A DNA stretch of 64,000 nucleotides from Pseudomonadota bacterium (lineage in GTDB: Bacteria > Pseudomonadota > Gammaproteobacteria > Burkholderiales > Methylophilaceae): contig JAKQIT010000142.1 of the NCBI GenBank assembly GCA_029556915.1, positions 1 through 64,000 on the forward strand, in the 5' to 3' direction. A program made the position numbers and the translations under genes. The notes under the pieces are model-generated. The model worked only from the letters and a program-made list of their open reading frames with translations, was not told the origin of the DNA and searched no databases. This document shows, in pieces, positions 47,259 to 59,209 of this stretch. Each line of letters opens with the position of its first letter. Position 1 is the first letter of the stretch.

Positions 47259-48340
47259 GCAGAAGCTCCCAAAAATGGATAATCGGTATAGCCTTTTTCT
47301 GCGCCACCGTAAAAAGTATTGGCGTCAGCTGCATTTAGCGGCGCATTTTGTTTAAATCGTGCAACTAAATCTGGGTTGGCAATATATGGCACGCCATAAG
47401 CAATCGCATCCGCATGACCGCTGGCAATCGCCGCATTGCCACGCGCTTTATCGTAGCTTAAATTAGCGATGTAGCCGCCTTTAAAGAGTTTTCGGAATGC
47501 TACAAAATCGAATGGATCCGCCTTGCCACCGCCGTGAATGCCGCCTTCCACTGCGTGTAAATACGCCAAGTTAAAGCGATTCAGCGCGTTGGCAACATAC
47601 TCAAACAAAGCTTGTGGGTTGCTATCGTGCATATCGTTAAACGGGTTGACTGGTGATAAGCGCACGCCCACTTTATCGGCGCCCGCCGCTTTTACCACCG
47701 CTTCAACTATTTCCATCAGTAAGCGCGCGCGGTTTTCAACACTGCCACCGTAATTATCCGTGCGCTGGTTGCTGCCATCACGCAAGAATTGGTCGAGCAA
47801 ATAACCGTTAGCTGAATGCACTTCTACGCCGTCAAAACCTGCCGCCAGCGCACATCGGGTGGCATGCACATAATCTTGCACAATGGCGGGCAATTCACTT
47901 GCATCCAGTGCGCGCGGCGTGACGTAATCTTGCAAACCTTGGTAGGTAAACGCTTGGCCAGCAGGTTTAATGGCGCTCGGCGCAACCGGCAACGCGCCAA
48001 TGGGCAACAAGCTGGGATGCGAAATGCGCCCAACATGCCAAAGCTGAATGACGATTTTGCCGCCTTTGGCATGCACAGCATCGGTGATTTTCTTCCAGCC
48101 AGCCACTTGTGCGTCTGTATAAATGCCGGGCAAAGCAGGGTAACCATGTGCCATGGCCGAAATTGGCGTAGCTTCGGTGATAATCAAACCAGCTGTGGCA
48201 CGCTGTGCATAATAAGTGACATTTAAATCTTGCGGAACGCCGCCCTCGCCTGCGCGATTGCGGGTGAGCGGCGCCATGATGATGCGATTATTTAATTGAA
48301 TACTGCCAAACTTAACGGGTGAAAATAAATCATTTGCCAT
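47255..48340 (-). CDS. nemA: alkene reductase, Old Yellow Enzyme family
   Basis: This FMN enzyme reduces activated C=C bonds, N-ethylmaleimide and nitrate esters. The 361-residue TIM-barrel protein has the family pattern: APLTRNRA near 23-30, QLWHVGRISHP, the active-site pair in VEVHSANGYLLDQF, then NYGGSVENRARLL. It is co-transcribed with the nitroreductase, suggesting a detoxification pair for electrophiles. CTTAAGGAGTTTTGAATG supplies a strong ribosome-binding site. Confidence 0.93.
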   Translation of the reverse strand: MANDLFSPVKFGSIQLNNRIIMAPLTRNRAGEGGVPQDLNVTYYAQRATAGLIITEATPISAMAHGYPALPGIYTDAQVAGWKKITDAVHAKGGKIVIQLWHVGRISHPSLLPIGALPVAPSAIKPAGQAFTYQGLQDYVTPRALDASELPAIVQDYVHATRCALAAGFDGVEVHSANGYLLDQFLRDGSNQRTDNYGGSVENRARLLMEIVEAVVKAAGADKVGVRLSPVNPFNDMHDSNPQALFEYVANALNRFNLAYLHAVEGGIHGGGKADPFDFVAFRKLFKGGYIANLSYDKARGNAAIASGHADAIAYGVPYIANPDLVARFKQNAPLNAADANTFYGGAEKGYTDYPFLGASA

Positions 48341-48387
48341 TCAAAACTCCTTAAAAAATCGCCTGTATTTTAATTTAATTTTAAGCC

Positions 48388-48460
48388 AACATCTTTTTGA
48401 TGCCTCTGAAAGCCGCATGGATACTGGCTTGCAGAGGCATGAAATTTTCTCAGGCGAAAT
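48388..48460 (-). repeat. dispersed stem-loop repeat, copy 8 (loop inverted relative to flanks)
   Basis: The flanks CAACATCTTTTTGATGCC and GAAATTTTCTCAGGC are in minus orientation. The stem-loop reads AAAGCC, GCATGGATACT, GGCTTGCAG, the plus orientation. The outer stem GCCTCTG/CAGAGGC is perfect. It lies between the YceI gene end and the nemA start. Confidence 0.85.
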
Positions 48461-48464
48461 GAAC

Positions 48465-49064
48465 TTATTTTTTGGCTTTTTCTGGCGTTGGTTTTACGCC
48501 TTCAATCAGCAAGGTAATTTCAATATCATCGCCCACCGGTGCACCTTCTTTTTTCATCCAAGTAAAGCCATAGTCTGAGGCTTTAATGGTAGTGTGCGCT
48601 TCAAAGCCTGAGCGCTCACCACCCCACGGGTCTTTACCAAACCCCAATACGGTAAAGGGAATGCTCAATTCTTTGGTCACCCCATGCATAGTCAGTTTAC
48701 CGGTCATCACACCTGCACCCGCACTGGAAGATTCAATTTTGCTGCTCACAAAGGTGATGTCCGCAAAACCCGCTGCATCTAAATATTCCGGCTTTTTAAT
48801 ATGGTCATCGCGTTTAGCATGCCCAGTGCTAATACTCGCCATACTGATTTTGGCATCCACGCTGGAATTAGCCAAATTTTCACGGTCAATTTTAATGGTG
48901 CCTTTAATATCGTTAAAACTGCCTGAAGTTTTGGCCACCACATGGCGAATACTAAAATTGGCAAAACTGTGGGCGGTGTCAATATTGTAAGTTTCAGGGG
49001 CGGCCACCGCAGTGCTACTGATAAATAATGCAGCAATTGCGCTTAATAAGGTGTGTTTCATCAT
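48465..49064 (-). CDS. YceI family periplasmic lipid-binding-like protein
   Basis: YceI proteins form lipocalin-like barrels that bind polyisoprenoid chains, but their cellular role is unclear. The 199-residue protein has a signal peptide (about 1-22, cleavage after VAA) and the family pattern YNIDTAHSFANFSIRH, VDAKISMASISTGHAKRDDHIK and GKLTMHGVTKELSIPF. Length is normal. It is downstream of the pirin gene on the same strand, 43 bp apart. Confidence 0.93.
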   Translation of the reverse strand: MMKHTLLSAIAALFISSTAVAAPETYNIDTAHSFANFSIRHVVAKTSGSFNDIKGTIKIDRENLANSSVDAKISMASISTGHAKRDDHIKKPEYLDAAGFADITFVSSKIESSSAGAGVMTGKLTMHGVTKELSIPFTVLGFGKDPWGGERSGFEAHTTIKASDYGFTWMKKEGAPVGDDIEITLLIEGVKPTPEKAKK

Positions 49065-49107
49065 TTTCCTTTCGATTGTTAATTGTCACTTTTTATATGC
49101 CTAAACA

Positions 49108-49830
49108 TTATGCTTTCTTGCTTGATGGCTCTTTGGGTAAATCAAACCACAGCAATTCTGCGCCTGATGTTGTTTGCAAATCAAGCACAGTCTCTTGCTC
49201 AATTTGTGCCGCATCCCCCGCGTGAAGTAATTCACCATCACAAGTTAACGTGCCAGAAACCACTTGTAAATACGCGCAGCGATTTGGCAACAGTTTTTTT
49301 TGCAAGTTGTAGCCAGCTTCTAACATAGCCGCATCAAGATGCACATCTTGCTGAATCTGAATGGCAGTCTCTTTTACCAGCGGTGATGCAATAGGACACC
49401 AGCGATTACGTTTTTGTTCAGAAGAAAAATGCTGCTCTGCATAATGCGGCGTTAAGCCTGCATATTGCGGCAAAATCCAAATTTGCAACAAATGCGCCGT
49501 ATGGCTAGACGATGCATTGATTTCACTATGACGCACACCCGTGCCTGCCGACATATATTGCACATCGCCAGCCCTTATCACAGCACCATTTCCCATACTA
49601 TCTTGATGCCGCAATTCGCCCGAAATCATGTAAGTAATAATTTCCATATCTCTATGTGGATGCAGCCCAAAGCCCGTACCTGCGGCTATTTTATCTTCGT
49701 TTATCACCCGCAATACGGAATAGCCCATGTATGCAGGGTCACTGTACTCTGCAAACGAAAACGTGTGAAAGCTCTCCAACCAACCGTGTTGAGCATAACC
49801 GCGTGTAGATGATTTTCTAATCGTTATCAT
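49108..49830 (-). CDS. pirin family protein (YhaK-like)
   Basis: Pirins are bicupin proteins; bacterial YhaK/YhhW relatives have quercetinase or redox-sensor roles. The 240-residue protein has RKSSTRGYAQHGWLESFHTFSF, HPHRDMEIITYMISGELRHQDS (metal ligands H58, H60, H102-type pattern in the N-terminal cupin) and GVRHSEIN. It is divergent from a LysR regulator gene with paired palindromes between them, an arrangement like yhaK/yhaJ of Escherichia coli. It probably forms an operon with the YceI gene. Confidence 0.92.
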   Translation of the reverse strand: MITIRKSSTRGYAQHGWLESFHTFSFAEYSDPAYMGYSVLRVINEDKIAAGTGFGLHPHRDMEIITYMISGELRHQDSMGNGAVIRAGDVQYMSAGTGVRHSEINASSSHTAHLLQIWILPQYAGLTPHYAEQHFSSEQKRNRWCPIASPLVKETAIQIQQDVHLDAAMLEAGYNLQKKLLPNRCAYLQVVSGTLTCDGELLHAGDAAQIEQETVLDLQTTSGAELLWFDLPKEPSSKKA

Positions 49831-49838
49831 AATAATTA

Positions 49839-49853
49839 TTCAATTAAATTGAA
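49839..49853. promoter_or_regulatory. LysR-type operator, pirin side
   Basis: TTCAATTAAATTGAA is a perfect 15-bp palindrome of T-N11-A form, ending 9 bp before the pirin ATG. It matches a second copy next to the LysR gene start at 13 of 15 positions. Confidence 0.6.
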
Positions 49854-49915
49854 CCATGTATGGCATAATACATGCGTATTAAGTACAATTACAGCAAATT
49901 ATTTTGTATTTATTA

Positions 49916-49930
49916 TTCAATTTATTTGAA
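49916..49930. promoter_or_regulatory. LysR-type operator, regulator side
   Basis: TTCAATTTATTTGAA, a palindrome with TTCAA/TTGAA outer arms of T-N11-A form, lies 3 bp before the preferred ATG of the LysR gene. The position suggests autoregulation. Confidence 0.55.
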
Positions 49931-49933
49931 CTT

Positions 49934-50833
49934 ATGACTCTTAAATTATCAATAGAAGCTTTAGAAGTGATGGACGCTATTGACCGCAAAGGCAGCTTTG
50001 CAGCCGCGGCTGATTCACTGTATCGCGTGCCCTCTGCCCTTACCTACACTGTGCGCAAACTAGAAGAAGATTTGGGCGTTTTATTATTTGACCGCACAGG
50101 CCATCGCGCACGCCTAACGGACGCAGGCGCAGAGTTACTGAATGAAGGCAGGCACTTGCTTGAAGCTGCGCAGCTGCTAGAGTCGCGTGTTAAACGGGTA
50201 GCCACTGGGGTTGAGACTAATATCACGATTGCTATGAGCGATTTATTTAACATGCAGGCAATATATCAAGTGTTACAACATTTTTATGCGCAAGGATTTG
50301 GCACACGCGTCAAACTCACGCGTGAAGTTTTTGGCGGTAGTTGGGATGCGATTATTTCTGGTCGCGCAGATATTTCTATCGGTACACCAGGTGAAACACC
50401 TTCAGGCTCAGGTTTTAGTAGTCAACTATTGGGGCAAATTGAATTTGTATTTGCCGTAGCACCGCACCACCCGCTGGCTACACTCAACACTGCGCTAGAC
50501 CCAAAGGATATTGTTAAGTATCGCGCAGTGGCGGCCGCAGATAGCTCGCGCAATCTACCGCCCCGAACTTCAGGTATTTTAACGGGGCAAGATGTGCTCA
50601 CCGTGTCTAACATGCAAGAAAAATTACAAGCACAAATGGCGGGCTTAGGGGTTGGCTACTTGCCTAAAAAACTTGCAGATTATTATGCCCAACAAGGTTT
50701 ACTGGTCATTAAAACTGTCACCGAGCCTAAACCTGAAGTATTGTGCCAATTAGCATGGCGTAGCAAAGGCGGAAAAGCACAACTTTGGTTGGTAAAAGCC
50801 CTACAAAAATGCACATTGAACGATTTTTTATAA
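49934..50833 (+). CDS. LysR-type transcriptional regulator (YhaJ-like)
   Basis: The protein of 299 residues has the N-terminal winged helix-turn-helix (LSIEALEVMDAIDRKGSFAAAADSLYRVPSALTYTVRKLE, described as residues about 5-45) and a C-terminal substrate-binding domain. The ATG at 49934 fits the family N terminus; the longer frame begins with a TTG inside the palindrome region. It likely controls the divergent pirin gene and itself through the two palindromes in between. The effector is unknown; relatives of YhaJ respond to aromatic compounds. Confidence 0.92.
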   Translation: MTLKLSIEALEVMDAIDRKGSFAAAADSLYRVPSALTYTVRKLEEDLGVLLFDRTGHRARLTDAGAELLNEGRHLLEAAQLLESRVKRVATGVETNITIAMSDLFNMQAIYQVLQHFYAQGFGTRVKLTREVFGGSWDAIISGRADISIGTPGETPSGSGFSSQLLGQIEFVFAVAPHHPLATLNTALDPKDIVKYRAVAAADSSRNLPPRTSGILTGQDVLTVSNMQEKLQAQMAGLGVGYLPKKLADYYAQQGLLVIKTVTEPKPEVLCQLAWRSKGGKAQLWLVKALQKCTLNDFL

Positions 50834-50980
50834 CTTCACTCTTGATAAACATGAAGTATGCACATCTTAAAAACCGCTGTAGAATCCTAATCGCAGTTTT
50901 CCTATACAAAATTTTATAGATAAGCAAATTTGCGCCTACTTATTTGCTGATGATTTATTAACCTAACATTAAAGATTGAA

Positions 50981-51874
50981 ATGCAAAATCTCACCAACCA
51001 AATCATCACAGCGGTTAAAACCGTTGTTTTAGGCAAAGATGAACACATCAAACTCGCACTTTCTTGTATTTTAGCGGGTGGGCATTTATTGATAGAAGAC
51101 CAGCCTGGCATGGGTAAAACCACATTGGCGCATACTTTGGCGCAAGTGTTGGGCTTAAAATTTCAGCGCGTGCAATTTACCAGCGATTTACTGCCCGCCG
51201 ATATTTTAGGTGTATCAGTATATGACAGAAATTCTTCCAGCTTTAAATTTCACCACGGCGCAGTGTTTACCAATGTGTTGCTAGCAGATGAAATTAACCG
51301 CGCCACGCCCAAAACCCAAAGTGCGCTGCTTGAGGTGATGGAAGAAGCACAAGTAACGGTTGATCGCGTCACTTATCCACTCATTCAACCTTTTTTTGTG
51401 ATTGCCACGCAAAACCCGACACAGCATTTAGGCACTTTTCCACTGCCAGAATCACAGTTAGATCGTTTTTTAATGCGTATTAGCCTAGGCTATCCTGACA
51501 ACATTGCTGAGCGGGCGTTACTGAAAAATCAAGGTGGACGCGCACTTGTCACCCAGCTTAAACCCGTGTGTGATGCTAAAACGCTTATCGCATTGCAGCA
51601 TCATGTGCGTAAAATTCATGCGAATGACAGCTTGCTAGATTACCTACAAGCTGTGGTGAATTATACGCGCACGCAGTTTGCCGTCGGATTATCACCCCGC
51701 TCTAGCCTAGGGCTACTGCAAAGTGCGCGTGCATGGGCGATGCTTGCTGGGCGTGATTATGTGATTCCTGAAGATATTCAGGCCATACTGCCTAGCGTAG
51801 TGGAACATCGCTTGCAAAGTAACCTTCAAACAAGTGTTGCCAAGCAAATTTTAAGCAATGTCGCCATTGCCTAG
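50981..51874 (+). CDS. MoxR family AAA+ ATPase
   Basis: MoxR ATPases act as chaperone-like remodelers, often with von Willebrand or DUF58 partners. The 297-residue protein has Walker A EDQPGMGKTTLA (about 38-50), Walker B VLLADEINRATPKTQ, sensor 1 FVIATQNP and the C-terminal lid with GLSPRSSLGLL. It is the first gene of the MoxR-DUF58-transglutaminase-tadA operon; the next gene starts 6 bp downstream. Confidence 0.93.
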   Translation: MQNLTNQIITAVKTVVLGKDEHIKLALSCILAGGHLLIEDQPGMGKTTLAHTLAQVLGLKFQRVQFTSDLLPADILGVSVYDRNSSSFKFHHGAVFTNVLLADEINRATPKTQSALLEVMEEAQVTVDRVTYPLIQPFFVIATQNPTQHLGTFPLPESQLDRFLMRISLGYPDNIAERALLKNQGGRALVTQLKPVCDAKTLIALQHHVRKIHANDSLLDYLQAVVNYTRTQFAVGLSPRSSLGLLQSARAWAMLAGRDYVIPEDIQAILPSVVEHRLQSNLQTSVAKQILSNVAIA

Positions 51875-51880
51875 GCCGCA

Positions 51881-52842
51881 ATGTCAGCGCAATTTTGGCC
51901 TTTCACTTTTTGGAAACGAAGTTGGTGGCAACAATGGTTTCGCACGGCTGTTAGCACCAGCGCAATTACCACCCTTCATCCTCGTGTGATTTATATTGTA
52001 CCCACGCGCTGGGGCATATTGTTTGGAGTCATGGCATTTTTAATGTTGCTAGGCTCGATTAATTACACCTTGAGCTTAGGCTTTTATCTCACTTTTTTAC
52101 TCGCTTCACTGGGTATCGTGGCGATGTTTCACACTTGGCTCAATTTCGCGCATATAGAAGTTGAACATTTAGGTGCGCAACCCGTGTTTGCAGGCGAGCT
52201 TGCCCAAGTACAACTAAAAATTAGCGATAAAAATAATCGCACCCGCTACAGCATAGCTATTCATTTTGATCAAAATACAGTGGTGTATGCCGATATTGCG
52301 GGCAATGATAGCCCGTTGGTTGCCGTGCCACTTGCTACGCAGCAACGCGGCTGGCTAAAACTGCCCAAATTAGTATTGCACACCGAATATCCGCTCGGGT
52401 TGTTTCATGCATGGTCGGTCATCCGTAATACCCAGCAGACCCTTGTGTATGCCAAGCCCAGCGAAAAAAACAGCCTAAGCTCAAATAACATTAGCGCAGG
52501 TGATGACAAGCCGCACCCCAACCAAATGGGTGATGATGATTTTAATGGGCATAAAAACTATCAAATTGGTGACACACCAAGCCGCTTAGATTGGAAAGCT
52601 TCAAGTCGTAGCGTAGGTTTGTTGACCAAACAATATAGTGGTAATGTGCAAGAAACGTTGTGGTTAGACTGGGCTAATACCAGTGGTTTAGCCTTTGAAG
52701 CACGCATCTCGCACCTCACTAAAGCGGTGATAGATGCTAACGCTGCACACCTTACCTTTGGCCTCAAATTACCTGAAACAACCATTCAACCTAGCCGCGG
52801 TAGCGCACACTACCACGCCTGCTTGCAGGCGCTTGCCTTATT

Positions 52843-52846
<4 letters not shown>
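51881..52846 (+). CDS. DUF58 domain-containing membrane protein
   Basis: The 321-residue protein has two adjacent membrane segments (about 40-60 and 64-84), a beta-rich middle and a DUF58 core with the signature GDTPSRLDWKASSRS (about 225-240) followed by LTKQYSG. Function is unknown; with MoxR and a transglutaminase-like protein it forms a widespread conserved trio. Its stop overlaps the start of the next gene. Confidence 0.88.
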
Positions 52847-55331
<2,485 letters not shown>

Positions 55332-55340
55332 TTAACATTT

Positions 55341-55420
55341 GCCCCGAGAGAAATTTACACCGCTGCAAGCCGCATGGATACTGGCTTACAGCGGTGCTAA
55401 AAGGAAGTGTGCTTAAAATC
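55341..55420 (+). repeat. dispersed stem-loop repeat, copy 9
   Basis: This is a complete plus-orientation copy: flank GCCCCGAGAGAAATTTACAC, stem CACCGCTGCAAGCC pairing with GGCTTACAGCGGTG around loop GCATGGATACT, right flank CTAAAAGGAAGTGTGC. It follows tadA. Confidence 0.9.
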
Positions 55421-55442
55421 AAGCAAAAAAATGAAAATGATA

Positions 55443-55481
55443 CGCATAAAAAAACCTGCAATTTGCAGGTTTTTTTATGCG
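55443..55481. terminator. bidirectional terminator between tadA and the Bax inhibitor-1 gene
   Basis: A perfect 19-bp inverted repeat (CGCATAAAAAAACCTGCAA with its complement, one base between) carries 7-base A and T runs on both sides, suited to stop transcription from either direction. Confidence 0.9.
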
Positions 55482-55500
55482 CAATATCAGCGCGTTTTAA

Positions 55501-56193
55501 TTAGTCATCGCTGCCCATAAATGACATCAACAAACTTAATAAATGCGTAAACATATTATGCAAGCTAATGTAAATGCTCATGGTCGCCAACACGTAGTTG
55601 GTTTCGCCACCGCGCACAATTTGGTTAATTTGATACAAAATATAACCCGCCATCAACAACACTACAACGGCTGAGATAGTGAGAGATAACGCAGGGATTT
55701 TAAAGAAGAAGTTAGCCAAAATAGCTAAAATCACCACCACCATGCCGATGGTTAAAAATTTACCCATTGCGCTAAAGTCACGTTTTGCGTTTGAGGCGAT
55801 GCCCGCTAAGGTTAAAAATGAAATCGCAGTACCACCTGCAGCTAGACCAATTAACTGTGCGCCATTACTAAAATGCAAGGCATATTGCAAAATTGGACCC
55901 AACAATAAGCCCATTATAAAGGTGAAGCCAAGCAACAACCACACGCCTGCAGCGTTGTTGGCATTTTTTGCTACCAGCCAAGACATGCCATACACCGCCG
56001 CCATCACACCAATAAATAGCATAATGGGGCTAGTTGCCATCATCCAAGCAAAATTCAGGTTAATTCCAACCCAAGCGCCAATCACGGTTGGCACCATCGT
56101 CATGCCGAGCAAGGCATAGGTGTTACGCAATACTTTATTTTGTGTTTCAACCGCTGTGGTTTCGCGGCCAAGAACTTGAATATTATCTGACAT
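55501..56193 (-). CDS. Bax inhibitor-1/YccA family membrane protein
   Basis: Members form seven-helix membrane proteins, some of which conduct Ca2+ or modulate the FtsH protease. The 230-residue protein has an N-terminal tail with VLRNTYALLGMTM and seven hydrophobic segments. The conserved end reads TNYVLATMSIYISLHNMFTHLLSLL (about 197-222), including the acidic pair region. The ATG at 56193 follows CGAGGAAACAAT; an in-frame start at 56220 is unlikely. Confidence 0.93.
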   Translation of the reverse strand: MSDNIQVLGRETTAVETQNKVLRNTYALLGMTMVPTVIGAWVGINLNFAWMMATSPIMLFIGVMAAVYGMSWLVAKNANNAAGVWLLLGFTFIMGLLLGPILQYALHFSNGAQLIGLAAGGTAISFLTLAGIASNAKRDFSAMGKFLTIGMVVVILAILANFFFKIPALSLTISAVVVLLMAGYILYQINQIVRGGETNYVLATMSIYISLHNMFTHLLSLLMSFMGSDD

Positions 56194-56301
56194 ATTGTTT
56201 CCTCGTTTTAAAGTTGCCAAAAGGCAATGTGAATAAGATAGCGATTATTGTTAAAAGTTTCAAGTGTTAATTTGTGACAACTTGTATAAATTGAAATGGT
56301 A

Positions 56302-57348
56302 TTACGCAAACAAATTACCTTCTTCAACCCCCACTTGCGCGACCTGATGCACGGCTTTTACAAAATCACCATTTTCATGTAGCGCAACTAAACTTGGCGG
56401 GTGGCGATGACCATGCATTCTGGCAAGGCGGCTTAAGCTCTGCGCAGAAATAGTCCATTTCAAGTTAGCCAGCAACTCATCCGCCATCGCTGGTTGATTA
56501 CATAACAGCACCATATCGCAACCTGCGTTGAGCGCAGCTAGCGCACGTGTTGTTACGTCACCGCCAGCTGTGGCGGCTTCCATACTTAAGTCATCGCTAA
56601 AAATCACGCCGTTAAAACCTAGTCGCTCACGCAGCACTTTTTGCAACCATTTTGATGAGAATCCAGCAGGTTTATCATCTACTTTATTGTAAATCACATG
56701 CGCTGGCATAATCGCCTGAATACCATCATCAATCAACATTCTGAAAGGTTGCATGTCATTTTGCGCAATTAGGTCAAAGGGGCGCTCATCCACCGGCATG
56801 CTGACGTGCGAGTCAGCCACCACAAAACCATGCCCAGGAAAATGCTTGCCCACGGCCGCCATGCCGCCTTTTTTTAAGCCTTGCATCAAGGCAAATGCTA
56901 AATCGTTAATCGCTTGTAGGTTAAGGTGAAAAGCGCGGTCACCAATCACCAAGCTATCACCATAATCCATATCCAACACTGGGGTGAAACTAAAATCTAC
57001 ACCATGCGCGCGAAGCTCAGCCGCTAAAATCCACCCTGCTTCGGTTGCCAACTCTTTGGCCTTTTTTGGATTTTTGTCCCAAATTTTGCCAAATTCGCGC
57101 ATCGGTGGAATTTTGGTGAATCCTTCTCTAAAACGCTGTACGCGCCCACCCTCATGGTCAACCGCAATTAACAAAGGCGGCTGGCGCACTGCATGAATGC
57201 TTGCTGTTAAAGCTTTTAGTTGCGCATTATTTTCATAATTGCGCTTAAATAAAATCACCCCGCCCACCAGCGGGTGTTGCAAACGTTTGATGTCGTCTGC
57301 GCTAAGCTCTGTACCAACAACATCGAGCATAATGGGGCCTAAAGACAT
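56302..57348 (-). CDS. nagZ: beta-N-acetylhexosaminidase (cell-wall recycling)
   Basis: NagZ removes GlcNAc from GlcNAc-anhydroMurNAc peptides in the cytoplasm during murein recycling. The 348-residue family 3 glycosidase has DHEGGRVQRFREGFTKIPP (about 66-84), GKHFPGHG with D/H loop DSHVSMP (catalytic acid region about 166-182), and the nucleophile segment IFSDDLSMEAA (about 248). No signal peptide is present. It lies 13 bp downstream of the ABC permease genes, suggesting a shared transcript. Confidence 0.95.
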   Translation of the reverse strand: MSLGPIMLDVVGTELSADDIKRLQHPLVGGVILFKRNYENNAQLKALTASIHAVRQPPLLIAVDHEGGRVQRFREGFTKIPPMREFGKIWDKNPKKAKELATEAGWILAAELRAHGVDFSFTPVLDMDYGDSLVIGDRAFHLNLQAINDLAFALMQGLKKGGMAAVGKHFPGHGFVVADSHVSMPVDERPFDLIAQNDMQPFRMLIDDGIQAIMPAHVIYNKVDDKPAGFSSKWLQKVLRERLGFNGVIFSDDLSMEAATAGGDVTTRALAALNAGCDMVLLCNQPAMADELLANLKWTISAQSLSRLARMHGHRHPPSLVALHENGDFVKAVHQVAQVGVEEGNLFA

Positions 57349-57361
57349 ACGCTACCTTTAC

Positions 57362-58168
57362 TTATTTTTCTGTTCTAACGTCTAGTTTATCACGCAGGTA
57401 GTCACCACCTAAGTTAATCGCCAAAATTAAGCTCATCAAACTTAAACCCACAATCAACACATAATGTGGTGCAACCAGCATGTAACGCACGCCATCTCGC
57501 AACATCGCACCCCAGCTCGCATTGGGTGCTTGAATGCCAAGCCCGAGAAAAGAAAGGCTCGCTTCGGCAATCATCACACTAGCGAGGCTGTAAGTGGCTT
57601 CCACCATCAAAATAGAGGCCAGCAATGGCAATATGTGTTTAAAAAGCATGCGCGGCACACTGGCACCCAGCGATTCTGCCGCCAACACATGTTGGCGATT
57701 GCGCAAACCGAGTGCCTGCCCACGTGTGAGCCGTGCGTAACTTACCCAACCCGTCATACTCAGTGCAATCATTAAATTGACCAAACCTGGCCCTAGTACT
57801 GCAGCAAATGCAATGGCCAATAAAATACCTGGAAAAGCTAAAAAAACATCGGTGATTTGCATTAACACTTGGTCAACTTTTCCGCCATAAAAGCCAGCAA
57901 TCAAACCCACCGCCACCCCAACTGACATGGTAATAATAGTCACCACTATTGACACAATAAAAGACACTTCCACGCCGCGCAAAAGCCGCGCAAAAATACT
58001 GCGCCCCAAATCATCTGCACCCAATAAATAAGTGCCGCTAGGGGCGCTTAAAATAGCGTTTAGGTCAATCGCATTAGGGTTAAGCTGAAACAAGCGTCCA
58101 GCCAATATCACAATTACCCAAAATGACAAAATAGTGATGGCAAATTTTTTCACGTTAATTAGCCCCAA
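57362..58168 (-). CDS. ABC peptide transporter permease (DppC/OppC type)
   Basis: The 268-residue protein has an N-terminal helix and five more membrane segments. It carries the BPD inner-membrane EAA loop (ARLTRGQALGLRNRQHVLAAESLGASVPRML, seen as EAA-like AAESLGAS about 165-173). It overlaps the DppB-type gene by 14 bp. No ATP-binding subunit gene is nearby, so the ATPases must be encoded elsewhere. Confidence 0.9.
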   Translation of the reverse strand: MGLINVKKFAITILSFWVIVILAGRLFQLNPNAIDLNAILSAPSGTYLLGADDLGRSIFARLLRGVEVSFIVSIVVTIITMSVGVAVGLIAGFYGGKVDQVLMQITDVFLAFPGILLAIAFAAVLGPGLVNLMIALSMTGWVSYARLTRGQALGLRNRQHVLAAESLGASVPRMLFKHILPLLASILMVEATYSLASVMIAEASLSFLGLGIQAPNASWGAMLRDGVRYMLVAPHYVLIVGLSLMSLILAINLGGDYLRDKLDVRTEK

Positions 58169-59078
58169 ACTTTACGCGTGGGTCTGCTAGTCGATACAGA
58201 ATATCCGTCACCAAATTCACTATCACATAACTTAACGCCACCACCAGCACACAAGCTTGCGTGACAGGATAATCACGTTTTTCAATACTTTCTACCAACA
58301 TGCGGCCGATACCATCCCACGAAAAAATCGTTTCGGTAATCACCGTGCCCGCCAATAAACTGCCCATTTGTAAGCCAACAATGGTGATAATTGGCAACAA
58401 GGCAGCGCGCAAAGCATGGCGTAAAATCACGGTTTTTTCGTCTAAGCCTTTTGCACGTGCGGTGCGAATGTAATCGTCACCTAACACTTCCAACAGGCTC
58501 GTGCGGGTCATGCGCGTGAGAATGGCGCTTAGCCCAAAACCCAGTGTCAGCGCAGGTAAAATAATTGAAGTGCGCGATTCCATGCCACTCACCGGCAACC
58601 AACCCAACCACACGGCAAAAATCAACATCAACATTGGCCCTAACCAAAAGGCTGGCATGGCAGAAAGCCGCACGCTAATCAGCGTCACCATAATGTCTTG
58701 CCAATGATTCGCTTTAAGTGCTGCATAAATACCCATCGGCACGCCAATAAAAATACCAATCAACAACGACAACACCGCTAATTTTACCGTGGCCGGATAG
58801 CGCGTTTTGAGCATTTCAACAATCGGCGTTTTGGTGTGTATAGATTGCCCAAAATCGCCATGCGCCAATTTATGCAAATAGCGACCAAATTGGGCCATGA
58901 TGGGCTGATTTAGCCCTAACTCGGCACGCAAAACTTCGCGGTCGGCGGTGCTGGCAGATTCGCCCAACATCACCTCAACAGGGTCGCCCGGCACTAAATG
59001 AATGAGCAAAAAAGTGAGTAAAAGCACGCCAAAAATAACGGTAGCAAAACTGGAAATTTGTTTAAATATCGAGGTCAT
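58155..59078 (-). CDS. ABC peptide transporter permease (DppB/OppB type)
   Basis: The 307-residue protein has six membrane segments, the DppB-type N-terminal VPGDPVEVMLGE region and the EAA loop (YIRTARAKGLDEKTVILRHALR as an EAA/RAKG motif near 198-215). It pairs with the downstream DppC-type permease to form a heterodimeric channel for oligopeptides. Substrate-binding protein gene at 59720 lies upstream, with a YkuD gene in between. Confidence 0.91.
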   Translation of the reverse strand: MTSIFKQISSFATVIFGVLLLTFLLIHLVPGDPVEVMLGESASTADREVLRAELGLNQPIMAQFGRYLHKLAHGDFGQSIHTKTPIVEMLKTRYPATVKLAVLSLLIGIFIGVPMGIYAALKANHWQDIMVTLISVRLSAMPAFWLGPMLMLIFAVWLGWLPVSGMESRTSIILPALTLGFGLSAILTRMTRTSLLEVLGDDYIRTARAKGLDEKTVILRHALRAALLPIITIVGLQMGSLLAGTVITETIFSWDGIGRMLVESIEKRDYPVTQACVLVVALSYVIVNLVTDILYRLADPRVKFGAN

Positions 59079-59103
59079 TAAATGATTATTTTAAACGGAC
59101 AAA

Positions 59104-59172
59104 ACCCTGCGAGAAAAATTAGGTGCCCTGCGAGCCGCATAGAATAAGGCTTGTAGCGGTACTAAAATGATT
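59104..59172 (+). repeat. dispersed stem-loop repeat, copy 10 (diverged core)
   Basis: The flank CCTGCGAGAAAAATTAGGTG and core GCGAGCC, GCATAGAATAA, GGCTTGTAGC show plus orientation. The loop differs from the consensus and resembles that of copy 1. It lies between the DppB-type permease and the YkuD gene. Confidence 0.7.
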
Positions 59173-59209
59173 ACCTCTTTTTTTATTTGATTTTTCAAGC
59201 TAATTTCAC

